64,000 bases of DNA, taken from NCBI RefSeq assembly GCF_003019815.1, contig NZ_CP027773.1, positions 3,173,001-3,237,000 on the forward strand, written 5' to 3'. This DNA comes from Variovorax sp. PMC12 (GTDB lineage: Bacteria > Pseudomonadota > Gammaproteobacteria > Burkholderiales > Burkholderiaceae_C). The notes beneath the pieces are model-generated. The model searched no databases. It saw only the letters and a program-made list of their open reading frames with translations, and was not told the origin of the DNA. Of the stretch, positions 44,397-52,906 are shown one piece after another. The position numbers were made by a program, and so were the translations under genes. Positions within the stretch are counted from its first letter, which is position 1. The number at the start of each line of letters is the position of its first letter.

Positions 44397-44446
44397 CCCA
44401 TTCTTTCATTCATTCGTTCATTTCTTCGTCATTCAAAGGAACAGCC

Positions 44447-45196
44447 ATGAAGGTTCTGGTACCTGTCAAACGGGTCGTCGATTACAACGTGAAGGTGCGC
44501 GTGAAGAGCGACGGCACCGGGGTGGACATTGCCAACGTCAAGATGAGCATGAACCCCTTCGACGAGATCGCTGTCGAAGAGGCCGTGCGGCTGAAGGAAA
44601 AGGGCGTGGTCACCGAAGTGATCGCCGTCTCGTGCGGTGACGCCAAGTGCCAGGAAACCCTGCGCACCGCGATGGCCATCGGCGCCGACCGCGGCATCCT
44701 GGTCGAGACCACCGAAGAGCTGCAGCCCCTGGCCGTCGCCAAGCTGCTGAAGGCGCTGGTCGACAAGGAACAGCCCCAGCTGATCATCCTGGGCAAGCAG
44801 GCCATCGACGACGACGCCAACCAGACCGGCCAGATGCTGGCTGCCCTGGCCGACCTGCCGCAGGCCACCTTCGCCTCCAAGGTCGAAGTCGCAGGCGACA
44901 AGGCCACCGTGACCCGCGAAGTCGACGGCGGCCTGGAAACCATCTCCCTGAGCCTGCCCGCAGTCATCACCACCGACCTGCGCCTGAACGAGCCGCGCTA
45001 CGTGACGCTGCCGAACATCATGAAGGCCAAGAAGAAGCAACTGGACACGGTCAAGCCCGAAGACCTGGGTGTGGATGTGAAGCCGCGCCTGAAGACGCTG
45101 AAGGTCGCGGAGCCGCCGAAGCGCGGCGCCGGCATCAAGGTGCCCGACGTTGCAACGCTGGTGGACAAACTGAAGAACGAAGCGAAGGTGATCTGA
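44447..45196 (+). CDS. etfB: electron transfer flavoprotein beta subunit
   Basis: A 249-residue protein with the conserved start MKVLVPVKRVVDYNVKVR, the AMP/nucleotide loop ILGKQAIDDDANQTGQMLA and the anchoring helix of EtfB. It forms the heterodimer with EtfA and carries electrons from acyl-CoA dehydrogenases to the ETF-ubiquinone oxidoreductase. AAAGGAACAG precedes the start. It lies 2 nt before etfA. This is probably the main housekeeping Etf or a cluster-specific copy; the window does not say. Confidence 0.96.
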   Translation: MKVLVPVKRVVDYNVKVRVKSDGTGVDIANVKMSMNPFDEIAVEEAVRLKEKGVVTEVIAVSCGDAKCQETLRTAMAIGADRGILVETTEELQPLAVAKLLKALVDKEQPQLIILGKQAIDDDANQTGQMLAALADLPQATFASKVEVAGDKATVTREVDGGLETISLSLPAVITTDLRLNEPRYVTLPNIMKAKKKQLDTVKPEDLGVDVKPRLKTLKVAEPPKRGAGIKVPDVATLVDKLKNEAKVI

Positions 45197-45198
45197 AC

Positions 45199-46131
45199 AT
45201 GACCGCACTTGTTATTGCCGAACACGACCACGCCAGCATCAAGCCGGCGACCCTGAACACCGTGACCGCAGCGCTGGCTTGCGGCGGTGAAGTGCACGTG
45301 CTGGTGGCAGGCGCCAATGCCGCCGAAGCCGCCAAGGCCGCCGCCCAGATCGCAGGCGTGACCAAGGTCATCGCCGCAGACAGCCCCAGCCTGGCCGAGA
45401 ACCTCGCCGAGAACGTCGCAGCCCAGGTGCTGGCGATCGCATCCAACTACAGCCACATCCTGTTCCCCTCGACCGCCAACGGCAAGAACGTCGCACCGCG
45501 CGTGGCCGCCAAGCTGGACGTGGCCCAGATCAGCGACATCACCAAGGTCGACAGCCCCGACACCTTCGAGCGCCCGATCTACGCCGGCAACGCGATTGCC
45601 ACGGTGCAGAGCAGCGACGCCACCAAGGTGATCACCGTGCGCACGACCGGCTTCGACGCCGCAGCCGCCACCGGTGGCAGCGCAACCGTCGAAACCGCTG
45701 AAGGCGTGGCAGACAGCGGCAAGAGCAGCTTCGTTGGCCGTGAAGTGACCAAGAGCGACCGCCCCGAGCTGACGGCCGCCAAGATCATCGTCTCCGGTGG
45801 CCGTGCGCTGGGCAGCGCCGAGAAGTTCACCGAAGTGATGACGCCGCTGGCCGACAAGCTGAACGCGGGCCTGGGCGCCAGCCGCGCGGCGGTGGATGCG
45901 GGCTACGCACCGAACGACTGGCAAGTGGGCCAGACGGGCAAGATCGTCGCGCCGCAGCTGTACATCGCGGCGGGCATCTCGGGCGCGATCCAGCATCTGG
46001 CCGGCATGAAGGACTCGAAGGTCATCGTCGCGATCAACAAGGACGAAGAGGCGCCGATCTTCTCGGTGGCCGACTACGGCCTGGTGGCCGACCTGTTCGT
46101 GGCAGTGCCCGAACTGGTGAAGGCGCTGTAA
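45199..46131 (+). CDS. etfA: electron transfer flavoprotein alpha subunit
   Basis: A 310-residue protein. The FAD-binding C-terminal block is clear: SGGRALGSAEKF, GQTGKIVAPQLYIAAGISGAIQHLAGM and ADYGLVADLF. With EtfB it accepts electrons from the dehydrogenases at 35854-38227. Starts 2 nt after the etfB stop. Codon use and GC match the neighbours. Confidence 0.96.
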   Translation: MTALVIAEHDHASIKPATLNTVTAALACGGEVHVLVAGANAAEAAKAAAQIAGVTKVIAADSPSLAENLAENVAAQVLAIASNYSHILFPSTANGKNVAPRVAAKLDVAQISDITKVDSPDTFERPIYAGNAIATVQSSDATKVITVRTTGFDAAAATGGSATVETAEGVADSGKSSFVGREVTKSDRPELTAAKIIVSGGRALGSAEKFTEVMTPLADKLNAGLGASRAAVDAGYAPNDWQVGQTGKIVAPQLYIAAGISGAIQHLAGMKDSKVIVAINKDEEAPIFSVADYGLVADLFVAVPELVKAL

Positions 46132-46149
46132 GAAAGAGGCCGCCGCAAG

Positions 46150-47121
46150 ATGAAGACCCGCATCACCGAACTGCTCGGCATTCGCTACCCCATCATCCAG
46201 GGCGGCATGCAATGGGTGGGCCGTGCCGAGCTGGCCGCGGCCGTGTCGAACGCCGGCGGCCTGGGCATCGTGACCGCGCTCACGCAGCCCACGCCCGACG
46301 ACCTGCGCAACGAGATCGCGCGCACGCGCGCGCTCACGGACAAGCCCTTCGGCGTGAACCTCACGATCCTGCCGGCGGTGAAGCCGCCGCCGTATGCGGA
46401 GTACGTGCAGGCCATCATCGACAGCGGCGTGAAGATCGTGGAGACCGCGGGCAACAGCCCGAAGGACTTCATCGAAGCGCTGAAGCGGCATGACGTGAAG
46501 ATCGTGCACAAGTGCACCTCGGTGCGCCATGCGCTGTCGGCGGAGCGCAATGGCGTGGACGCGGTGTCGGTGGACGGTTTCGAATGCGCGGGCCATCCCG
46601 GCGAAGACGACGTGCCCGGCCTGGTGCTGCTGCCGATTGCGGCGCGCAAGCTGCGCATTCCGATCATCGCGTCGGGCGGCATCGCCGATGGTCGCGGCAT
46701 GGCCGCGGCGCTGGCGCTGGGCGCCGAGGGCATCAACATGGGCACGCGCTTCTGCGTGACCAAGGAAGCGCCCATTCACGACAACATCAAGCAGGCGCTG
46801 GTGGATGCGACCGAGCGCGACACGAAGCTGATGTTCCGCACGATGCGCAACACCGCGCGCGTGTTCCGCAACGCGATTTCCGAAGAGGTGGTGGCCACGG
46901 AGAACCGGCCCGGCGGTTGCGAGTTCGAGGAAGTGCGGCCGCTGGTGGCCGGTGCGCGCGGCCGTGCGGCGCTGGAGTCTGGCGAGGTGCAGAACGGTGT
47001 GGTGTCTGCGGGGCAGTGCATCGGGCTGATCGACGACATTCCTACCTGCGCCGAGTTGCTGGAGCGCATGGTGCGTGAGTGCCGGGAGCATCTGGAGCGG
47101 GCGCGGTCCTTGATGGGCTGA
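46150..47121 (+). CDS. nitronate monooxygenase / 2-nitropropane dioxygenase-like FMN protein
   Basis: A 323-residue TIM-barrel flavoprotein. YPIIQGGMQWVGRAELAAAVSNAGGLG, PFGVNLTILP, SVDGFECAGHPGEDD (with the His expected at the active site) and IIASGGIADGRGMAAALALGAEGINMGTRF are conserved NMO/FabK-type segments. Many homologues are annotated NMO but function as enoyl-ACP reductase-like or unknown flavoenzymes. It starts 18 nt after etfA, so it is the last gene of the cluster. It ends before repeat copy B and the island boundary. Confidence 0.88.
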   Translation: MKTRITELLGIRYPIIQGGMQWVGRAELAAAVSNAGGLGIVTALTQPTPDDLRNEIARTRALTDKPFGVNLTILPAVKPPPYAEYVQAIIDSGVKIVETAGNSPKDFIEALKRHDVKIVHKCTSVRHALSAERNGVDAVSVDGFECAGHPGEDDVPGLVLLPIAARKLRIPIIASGGIADGRGMAAALALGAEGINMGTRFCVTKEAPIHDNIKQALVDATERDTKLMFRTMRNTARVFRNAISEEVVATENRPGGCEFEEVRPLVAGARGRAALESGEVQNGVVSAGQCIGLIDDIPTCAELLERMVRECREHLERARSLMG

Positions 47122-47147
47122 TTCCGTTTGGGTTGCATTCGGGGGGC

Positions 47148-47242
47148 GCTCACGCCGACGGGGTACCTTGCTCCGCGAATGTCCCCCGGCCTTCGGCCTC
47201 CTCCTTTATTTCGCTGCGCAAGGCACCCCGCCGGCGTGAACG
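47148..47242. repeat. dispersed palindromic element, lone left arm (copy B)
   Basis: Core 47160-47229 is almost identical to the left arm of copy A (GGGGTACCTTGCTCCGCGAA start, CAAGGCACCCC end), with outer flanks CTCACGCC and GGCGTGAA pairing around it. After GTTCAG (47241-47246) similarity to the complete element stops. The 296 nt to the next gene (47243-47538) carry no recognised feature. No right arm is adjacent; one occurs at 59386-59481 on the far side of the island. Confidence 0.9.
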
Positions 47243-47538
47243 TTCAGTGCTGCTGTGGAAGCTGCATTTGTTGGCGCTCTGCGGGACTTCTTGCCGCTTC
47301 GGGCGGCTGCTTTGCGCAGTTCTTCTCTAGAGTGGATGCCCCTGTCACTCCATACCCCACCAAGGGAAGCAACACACCCCACCACTTAGATGTTTGAAGG
47401 CTGCTTGCCTCGCGGCAGGTCGTCGGTGCGAAAGCAGCGATGCAGATGCGAGGTATCAAAAGGCGACGGCCGAGGTGTTCTCAGCACCCCGACCGTCTAA
47501 CCAAGTTCGTGCAATCACCTTGGAAGGAGCGCACAAAA

Positions 47539-47808
47539 ATGGCTACCACGACTATAGCCCGGCCTCGCACGCCGGTAGCTTCCGAAGACAACGCCCAAGA
47601 CGCGGCGGATCTTCTCGAAAACACCCTCTCTCAGCTCGAAGCCCTCCTGTGGGTCTGCCACGGGGAAGACATCGACTGGTGCAGCGGGGATGGGCCTCGA
47701 CGATTGGACAACCTGCTTTGGCTTGCGGCTGAGCTGGCTCGCAAGGCTGGGGAGCTGTTTCAGGTGAGCGAGAAGGCGCGACGTGGAGCGCCTGAGACCA
47801 GCAGTTAG
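47539..47808 (+). CDS. small hypothetical protein
   Basis: An 89-residue protein with no recognised domain. The central part (LLENTLSQLEALLWVCHGEDIDWCSGDGPRRLDNLLWLAAELARK) is helical and has two cysteines; the tail is Ala/Arg/Glu-rich. The start has AAGGAG 9 nt upstream. It is the only plus-strand gene in the island and faces the NucS-like gene. It could be an anti-restriction or regulatory partner, but nothing in the sequence shows this. Confidence 0.62.
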   Translation: MATTTIARPRTPVASEDNAQDAADLLENTLSQLEALLWVCHGEDIDWCSGDGPRRLDNLLWLAAELARKAGELFQVSEKARRGAPETSS

Positions 47809-47854
47809 CAGCTGGTCTGCGGGCTGCTAGGTTCGCGGCCCGCCTGGGCAGACC
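47795..47854. other. hairpin region between convergent genes
   Basis: AGACCAGC (47795-47802) pairs with GCTGGTCT (47811-47818) across an 8-nt loop. A second pairing, GGTCTGC (47814-47820) with GCAGACC (47848-47854), competes with it. It lies between the convergent small gene and NucS-like gene and may end both transcripts, but there is no T tract. Confidence 0.35.
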
Positions 47855-47855
47855 G

Positions 47856-48830
47856 TCAACTGCCTGAAGAAGTCACAGTACCCATCGCACGGCCCTCATA
47901 CGCCAACAGGATCAGCGGCTTCGCTGCATCCAGATCCGACTGCGATGCGAGGGACAGTTCCAGGTCACCCGTTCCCCAATGCCCTTGCTGCCTGACATCC
48001 CGCCCGTTCGACGGTAGCGGCAGCACCTGGGCTGGGTCGACGTGCAGGTACAGAAGCAAGCGCGCCTTCTGCGGCACCACGGTGGCAAAGTTCTTCAAGC
48101 GCTTGAAGGCCACGTACAACTTCAGCTCTTTACGTTGCACGTCGTCGCCCAGCGAAAGCACATGCCCCTCCAGCGACGCCATCAACTCGCTCAAGTGGGG
48201 CGTAAGCAAGGGCAGCCATTCGGCAAACGACCGGTCTCCCGTCACCGGCTTCGCCGCAACGGCCTCCGTAAGCGCAGACTTTGGCGATTTCGCGGTCTTG
48301 GCCACCGACGCACGGCCGCCGTTCGCGCTGGTGGCGTTGGCCTGCTCCAGCAGTAGCAGTTCTTCGCCAAAGCGCCGGTAGCGGATCAGCTCGATATTGC
48401 GATTGATCTGCTGCACCGCATGGCCGTCGTACTTGGTGAAGTCAGCCGCGATGCAAACCAGGCGCGGCGCCGTCCAGTCGATGGCATCGGCCGCCGGATT
48501 GCCCAGCTTGTCCATCACCAACAGCTTGAACTCGGCCTGATGGTCCATCAGCCAGTCCAGGTAGAACAGGCCCTGGTTGATGACGTTCTCGCCGACCGAC
48601 CGCTTGTATTCCAGGATTACCGGGCAGTTGTTCTCGTCCAGACCCAGCGAGTCGATGCGGCCAGCGTGCGTCTTCCCGGTGGAGTATTCGGTGGCCAGGA
48701 AACGAATGCCGAGCAGGGTGTCGAGGTTGGCCTCGATCAGAGTCTGGAGCGGCTTCTCGAGGTCGGAGGCGTCGCCTTGCAGCTCGAAGGCGCGGCCGGA
48801 GTTGAGGCGGAAGAGTTTGATGTCGCTCAC
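47856..48830 (-). CDS. NucS/DUF91-like PD-(D/E)XK nuclease with DUF5655 C-terminal domain
   Basis: A 324-residue protein. Residues about 30-130 contain a nuclease core: AGRIDSLGLDENNCPVILEYKRS, with the Asp and Glu-x-Lys of the PD-(D/E)XK site, then VINQGLFYLDWL. Residues about 205-300 match a DUF5655 domain (ELMASLEGHVLSLG, then KELKLYVAFKRLKNFATVV). The GTG start at 48830 overlaps the HNH stop (GTGA). It is the last gene of the operon. Fits a DNA-cutting role, perhaps with the HNH-ATPase pair before it. Confidence 0.82.
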   Translation of the reverse strand: MSDIKLFRLNSGRAFELQGDASDLEKPLQTLIEANLDTLLGIRFLATEYSTGKTHAGRIDSLGLDENNCPVILEYKRSVGENVINQGLFYLDWLMDHQAEFKLLVMDKLGNPAADAIDWTAPRLVCIAADFTKYDGHAVQQINRNIELIRYRRFGEELLLLEQANATSANGGRASVAKTAKSPKSALTEAVAAKPVTGDRSFAEWLPLLTPHLSELMASLEGHVLSLGDDVQRKELKLYVAFKRLKNFATVVPQKARLLLYLHVDPAQVLPLPSNGRDVRQQGHWGTGDLELSLASQSDLDAAKPLILLAYEGRAMGTVTSSGS

Positions 48831-49690
48831 GCAGCCGCTCCCATCTGCTCGATCGGTGCACACAGGTCGGCGTAGCCCAGGAATCGAAGCTGTGCCCGGA
48901 CTGCCGCGGCGTATGGCTGGCTGGGCTCTGTCATCCGCTGCAGGAAGTTGACCTGCCCGTCGATCGGCATGTGATTGGCTACAAATGCGGAAGCCTCTGC
49001 ATCTGAGTCCGCAGCGACCAGTGCTTTTTCAACCTGCTCCACCAGCTCCTGTACCAGCCGCATCGCGCGCTGTCTCGCTGACACTAGTCCAGGAAGATCT
49101 AGCCCCAGCAACTTGACGGTGTTGCTGACGCGCGTTCGCTCGTAGTCACCCAGGCAAAGCTTGGTCGCACCCATCTTCCCGGCGGCGGTGACCTCGATCA
49201 GCCGAACGTCGGCTAGCCTTGCGGGATCGAGCAGAACGGGTCGCTCGTCATCGAGGCAGCGGTCATCCCACGTAGCGCGCTTACCTCCCTGCATCAGCGG
49301 GAACCATGCGCCCTTACCGACCGACTCTTCTGCATCGTCCTCCGTGTTGATCTGGTTCGATCGCTGCGCCGCAAGCCTAAAGTTGTCCCATGAGAACGCG
49401 AGCCAAGGGTAGCCATCGTCGCTTTCGGTGCTGGTGCGTTTGGCCTGCTTCTTGGGGCGGTAGTGGTCCACGTCCATGAAAGACTGAACGCAGTCGCTCT
49501 CGGAGTACCAGCACTTGCCGTATGACATCTTGGCCAGGTAACGAGCGAACGCCCGCCAGATTCGCCGCTTCTTATCAATGAATTCAGCGCGCTGGTCTGG
49601 CGCCAGGGCTTCAAGCTGGGCCTGCGCGCGCTCGGCGACGCGCAGCACCTTCTCCGGAATCAGCGCCGGGTCTCGACGGACGTAGATCAC
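48827..49690 (-). CDS. HNH endonuclease, PtuB/TIGR02646-like
   Basis: A 287-residue protein. The HNH region is CWYSESDC (Cys60, Cys67), DVDHYRPK (His76) and FSWDNFRLA (Asn103), as in retron/Septu-associated HNH nucleases. The rest has a helical C-terminal part with no named domain. The GTG start at 49690 overlaps the ATPase stop (GTGA) and GGAGG lies 7 nt upstream. It follows the AAA ATPase directly, so the pair looks like PtuA-PtuB of Septu. Identification as Septu proper is inference. Confidence 0.82.
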   Translation of the reverse strand: MIYVRRDPALIPEKVLRVAERAQAQLEALAPDQRAEFIDKKRRIWRAFARYLAKMSYGKCWYSESDCVQSFMDVDHYRPKKQAKRTSTESDDGYPWLAFSWDNFRLAAQRSNQINTEDDAEESVGKGAWFPLMQGGKRATWDDRCLDDERPVLLDPARLADVRLIEVTAAGKMGATKLCLGDYERTRVSNTVKLLGLDLPGLVSARQRAMRLVQELVEQVEKALVAADSDAEASAFVANHMPIDGQVNFLQRMTEPSQPYAAAVRAQLRFLGYADLCAPIEQMGAAA

Positions 49691-51279
49691 TGCTTGGCCT
49701 CCGAAATTGTCAGCTTCTGGATCAACGTCTTCATGGCTCGCTGCCTTGCCTCCACGTCGGCGGGGCTGAGTGGTGGCCTGTCTGCGTACCGCAGATCGTG
49801 CCAGGCGCGCAGGAAGTCCTGATACAGCGGTTCGCGGTCTTCGTTCAGGAAGCCAAGTCGTGCGAGCTGATCGTTTAACGCGATGAGCCTACGCTGCTGC
49901 TCATCGCCACGCTCGACCAACTGAACCAACTCGTTGCGCTCATCCACCAGACGCTGGGTCTCGACATCCAGACTCGTCGCCAAGCCGAAGATCTCGGTGA
50001 GTGTCGCTGTGAAGCCCATGCCGCGCGGGTCTGCATACGGTGCGGCGGCAGTAACGCGGCCGTCGTCAGCCTGAACGATCACACGTACTTCATCGCGCGA
50101 CAGCGCCGAAACTGTCAACGGGTTATGCGAAGTCAGCACGATGTGGCAGTGCTCTTTCTCCGCGGCGATGTCCGTCCAGTCTTCGATCAGCTTCAAGTAA
50201 CTGTGCTGCCAATGCGGGTTGAGGTGCGTATCAGGCTCGTCCAGCAGGAACAGCGAACGCTTGCCGCGCGAGACCCGGATCAGGCCCAGCACCATTAGCA
50301 ACTGCCGCTCTCCGTCAGACAGGTCGGCAAAGCCCACATCGCCGCTGACGTCGTTGCTGCGCGTCACCCACACCTGGATCTCGCGCACCAGGTCAGAGAT
50401 GTCCATCGCCTCCAGAGCGTAGAACGTCTCGCGTTCGTCCTTGAACTGCTGGGCAAGTTGCTTCAGCCGCTCGATCGATGGCAGGAAGGCTGCGAACTGC
50501 GGCTCGACCTGCTTCTTGTCGCGGTAGTCGTCCACAGCATTGCCGTCGAGCGCGAACGGGTGGAAGGCTAGCTCCTTGAAGCGGTGCGCCGCCCGACCGG
50601 CAGGCCCACCGGCCCCCCACAGATCTTCGGCGCTGGCGCGCTTGCCCTTGGCAAACCAGGGTTCACGAAACAGGGCCAGAAGCGAATGGAACCCGGTGAT
50701 GCCCAGCCTGTCGGCCAACTCGGCTTTGACCTTTGGGGCCGGGAAAGCGAACAGTGCCAGCAGCGCCAGAACGCCGTGGATGGGCCGGCAATAGAACAGG
50801 CGCCGGGCCACCTGCGCCTGCGCCACCTTTGCCGGGTCATCTTCGAGCTTAATGTCGTCGTAGTAGCGTCGCTGGTGGCTGTCAAACAACGCCTCCAGCC
50901 GTCGGCTGCCGCCGGAGTAGTAGCCAAACACCAGGTCTGGAAACAATTCGACCTTGCGCTTCTCGAATTCGGAACGCTTGACTTCGCGGCCATCTACGCG
51001 CACGGGCGGCTCGCCCGGCACATTGCTCAGGCATACGCGCGGCGGTTCGGCAACGGTTCGGCCTGGGGGCTGAATGCGGTATTCCACCCGGTAGCGAAAG
51101 CGCGGCTCGTGGCGCCGCAGGTCCATCCAACGAAAGACCTGCGCGATGGCCTCGATGAGGTTGGATTTTCCAGCGCCGTTCTGGCCGATAAGCACCGTGG
51201 TGAGATGGCTCTCGTCGAAGTCCACCTCCAACTGCTTCAGGTTCTTGAAGCCATCAATGAAAACCTTATCCAGCCGCAT
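49687..51279 (-). CDS. AAA/ABC-type ATPase, PtuA-like (restriction-system-associated)
   Basis: A 530-residue ATPase of the SMC/RecN-like ABC fold. Walker A GQNGAGKSN (about 32-40), ABC signature LSDGERQLLMVLGLI (near residue 320), Walker B SLFLLDEPDTHL, and a switch histidine in LTSHNPLTVSAL. A helical insert sits between the Walker A and signature halves, without a clear zinc hook. The C-terminal region includes a possible coiled coil. ATG 51279 lies 14 nt inside the HsdS 3' end. It resembles PtuA and other defence ATPases that activate a nuclease partner; the adjacent HNH is the obvious one. Confidence 0.85.
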   Translation of the reverse strand: MRLDKVFIDGFKNLKQLEVDFDESHLTTVLIGQNGAGKSNLIEAIAQVFRWMDLRRHEPRFRYRVEYRIQPPGRTVAEPPRVCLSNVPGEPPVRVDGREVKRSEFEKRKVELFPDLVFGYYSGGSRRLEALFDSHQRRYYDDIKLEDDPAKVAQAQVARRLFYCRPIHGVLALLALFAFPAPKVKAELADRLGITGFHSLLALFREPWFAKGKRASAEDLWGAGGPAGRAAHRFKELAFHPFALDGNAVDDYRDKKQVEPQFAAFLPSIERLKQLAQQFKDERETFYALEAMDISDLVREIQVWVTRSNDVSGDVGFADLSDGERQLLMVLGLIRVSRGKRSLFLLDEPDTHLNPHWQHSYLKLIEDWTDIAAEKEHCHIVLTSHNPLTVSALSRDEVRVIVQADDGRVTAAAPYADPRGMGFTATLTEIFGLATSLDVETQRLVDERNELVQLVERGDEQQRRLIALNDQLARLGFLNEDREPLYQDFLRAWHDLRYADRPPLSPADVEARQRAMKTLIQKLTISEAKQ

Positions 51280-52906
51280 GGCTGGGCTCCAGGGTGGTCT
51301 GGTTGTCCTTTACGTGGCCCTCTGCAACCTCCCAAGCCAGTTGCTTGTAAAAGTCGGCCACCGGCAGCTCGGCCAACTTAAACAGCACCTCGGCGCTGGC
51401 GGGCGAACCGATGCGCCGGAGGTGCCCGGCGAGGTAAGGCTGATTCATCACATCATCGTCCTGGCGGCTCTTGGTCATGGCGGCGGCTTCCTTTGGAGCG
51501 CGTGGCGGGCGGCCACGGCGCGGTGCTCGGGTCTCAGTAACCGGCGCTGTTGCGCTGTGGGCAGTAATTCGCGCTAGCAGCGCGCTGGCAGGTTCGTCAT
51601 ACGAGTCTTGCTGCACCAACTCGCCACGGAAGGCCTTGGCGAGGGTCAGCGGGGTGAGACGCTGGACAAGTGCAATGGCAGCGGCATGGCGAGCTTCGAT
51701 CGCGTCGGCGAGTGCAAAGAGTGCCAGAACCCGATTGACGATCAGCGCCTGCTCTTCTGGACTCGGTAAAGCCAAGGGGATACGAGCCAGATCAGCAAGA
51801 TTCAACGTTTTCCTTGCAACCTCCTTCGCACTGCGGAGTAAGTGCCATTGAATTGACTCGGTCGAAAGCCAATAGTGAAGCCATAGATTCAGTACTCCAT
51901 CTCGACAAGCGAGGCGCGCTACTGCACGTGCAATGTTCGCTTTCATACCCGCTGGGACGACGGCAGTTCTTCCAATAGTTCCCACTACCGAAATCAAGAC
52001 TTCTCCGCCTACCACACGAGATCGTCTGTACTCTCGGTCGACTTCTGACGAAACCGTTCTAAGCTGACTCTCCAGTACAGACCCAGCTTCCATGTCCTGG
52101 ACGCGAATCAGCGGAACACCTTTTGATACCTCTGCGCCAGGTTGAACAACGCCGTAGCAGAGCGGCCGCGCCGGATCGATTGCTTGCCCAAGGTCAATGA
52201 CCTGCCATGAACTAGGAATCCGCAGAGTTTCTTCGCCTAGCGTAACCAATTGGTGCGTTGTCGCAGCAGTCCCCACTTCCTTTCCTATAGTCATCTCTCC
52301 GCTGACTGCCGCTTGCAGAACCGCCTGCCGAAACCGGTTGAGCAACGCCGGAATGGCATCCAGGCTGTCATTGCAGGCTTGGATGCGGGCCAGCAGGGTG
52401 TCGAGTTGGTCGGCGATGCGGGTTTGCTCTCTTCGTGGCGCCACCACGAGGGGCGCGGACCTACCCGCTTCGGTGCCAAGCCGCGGCATATTCATACCAT
52501 GACTGGCGGCCTCCACGTATTTCAGGAACGCCGGATGTTTGAGCCAGTGGAAGAGGTAGCGATTGTCCAGTGCTGGATTTGCCGACAGGGGCACGATCTC
52601 AGTGCTGCAGAAGCCCGGCTCGTCCGCGATGACCACTTTGTTGAGGTAAGGGCGCAACTTGCCGTACAGCACATCCCCGGCATTGAATCGATTCTTGGTG
52701 CTTCGGGACTGGCGTTGGGATTGGGTGACTCGGCCCAGGATGCGCGAGCTGTCCTTCTCGATGTCTTCCAGTTCCAACACCCAGGCATCGCCGGGGATTT
52801 CCGAAGGCTCAGCTTTCGCAGTCTTGCCATAGTCGACAACTGAGCCCAGGTTTGTAACTACCCAAGAAGACGGCAAGCTTTCCGGCGTGATCTCGAACTC
52901 ACTCAT
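51266..52906 (-). CDS. hsdS: type I restriction system specificity subunit HsdS
   Basis: A 546-residue protein with two target-recognition domains separated by helical spacers: LELEDIEKDSSRILG and LYGKLRPYLNKVVIAD mark the first, and LIRVQDMEAGSVLES with ISVVGTIGRTAVVPAG the second. EQTRIADQLDTLLARI and EEQALIVNRVLALFALADAI are the typical conserved helices. It is about 100 residues longer than usual; the extra C-terminus is a basic segment (RAPRRGRPPRAPK) and a helical region. It reads DNA for HsdM and HsdR. Starts 8 nt inside the YhcG-like gene end. Confidence 0.93.
   Translation of the reverse strand: MSEFEITPESLPSSWVVTNLGSVVDYGKTAKAEPSEIPGDAWVLELEDIEKDSSRILGRVTQSQRQSRSTKNRFNAGDVLYGKLRPYLNKVVIADEPGFCSTEIVPLSANPALDNRYLFHWLKHPAFLKYVEAASHGMNMPRLGTEAGRSAPLVVAPRREQTRIADQLDTLLARIQACNDSLDAIPALLNRFRQAVLQAAVSGEMTIGKEVGTAATTHQLVTLGEETLRIPSSWQVIDLGQAIDPARPLCYGVVQPGAEVSKGVPLIRVQDMEAGSVLESQLRTVSSEVDREYRRSRVVGGEVLISVVGTIGRTAVVPAGMKANIARAVARLACRDGVLNLWLHYWLSTESIQWHLLRSAKEVARKTLNLADLARIPLALPSPEEQALIVNRVLALFALADAIEARHAAAIALVQRLTPLTLAKAFRGELVQQDSYDEPASALLARITAHSATAPVTETRAPRRGRPPRAPKEAAAMTKSRQDDDVMNQPYLAGHLRRIGSPASAEVLFKLAELPVADFYKQLAWEVAEGHVKDNQTTLEPSHAAG

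Noticed and set aside
44400..44440. Tandem TTCATTC-like run before etfB
   Set aside because: Short and imperfect; no match to a promoter or a regulatory repeat.
44998..47091. Open frame of 697 codons on the minus strand
   Set aside because: Shadow of etfA and the nitronate monooxygenase-like gene.
47243..47538. Search for att sites, tRNA remnant or integrase at the island edge
   Set aside because: None seen; only the half palindrome arm was found.
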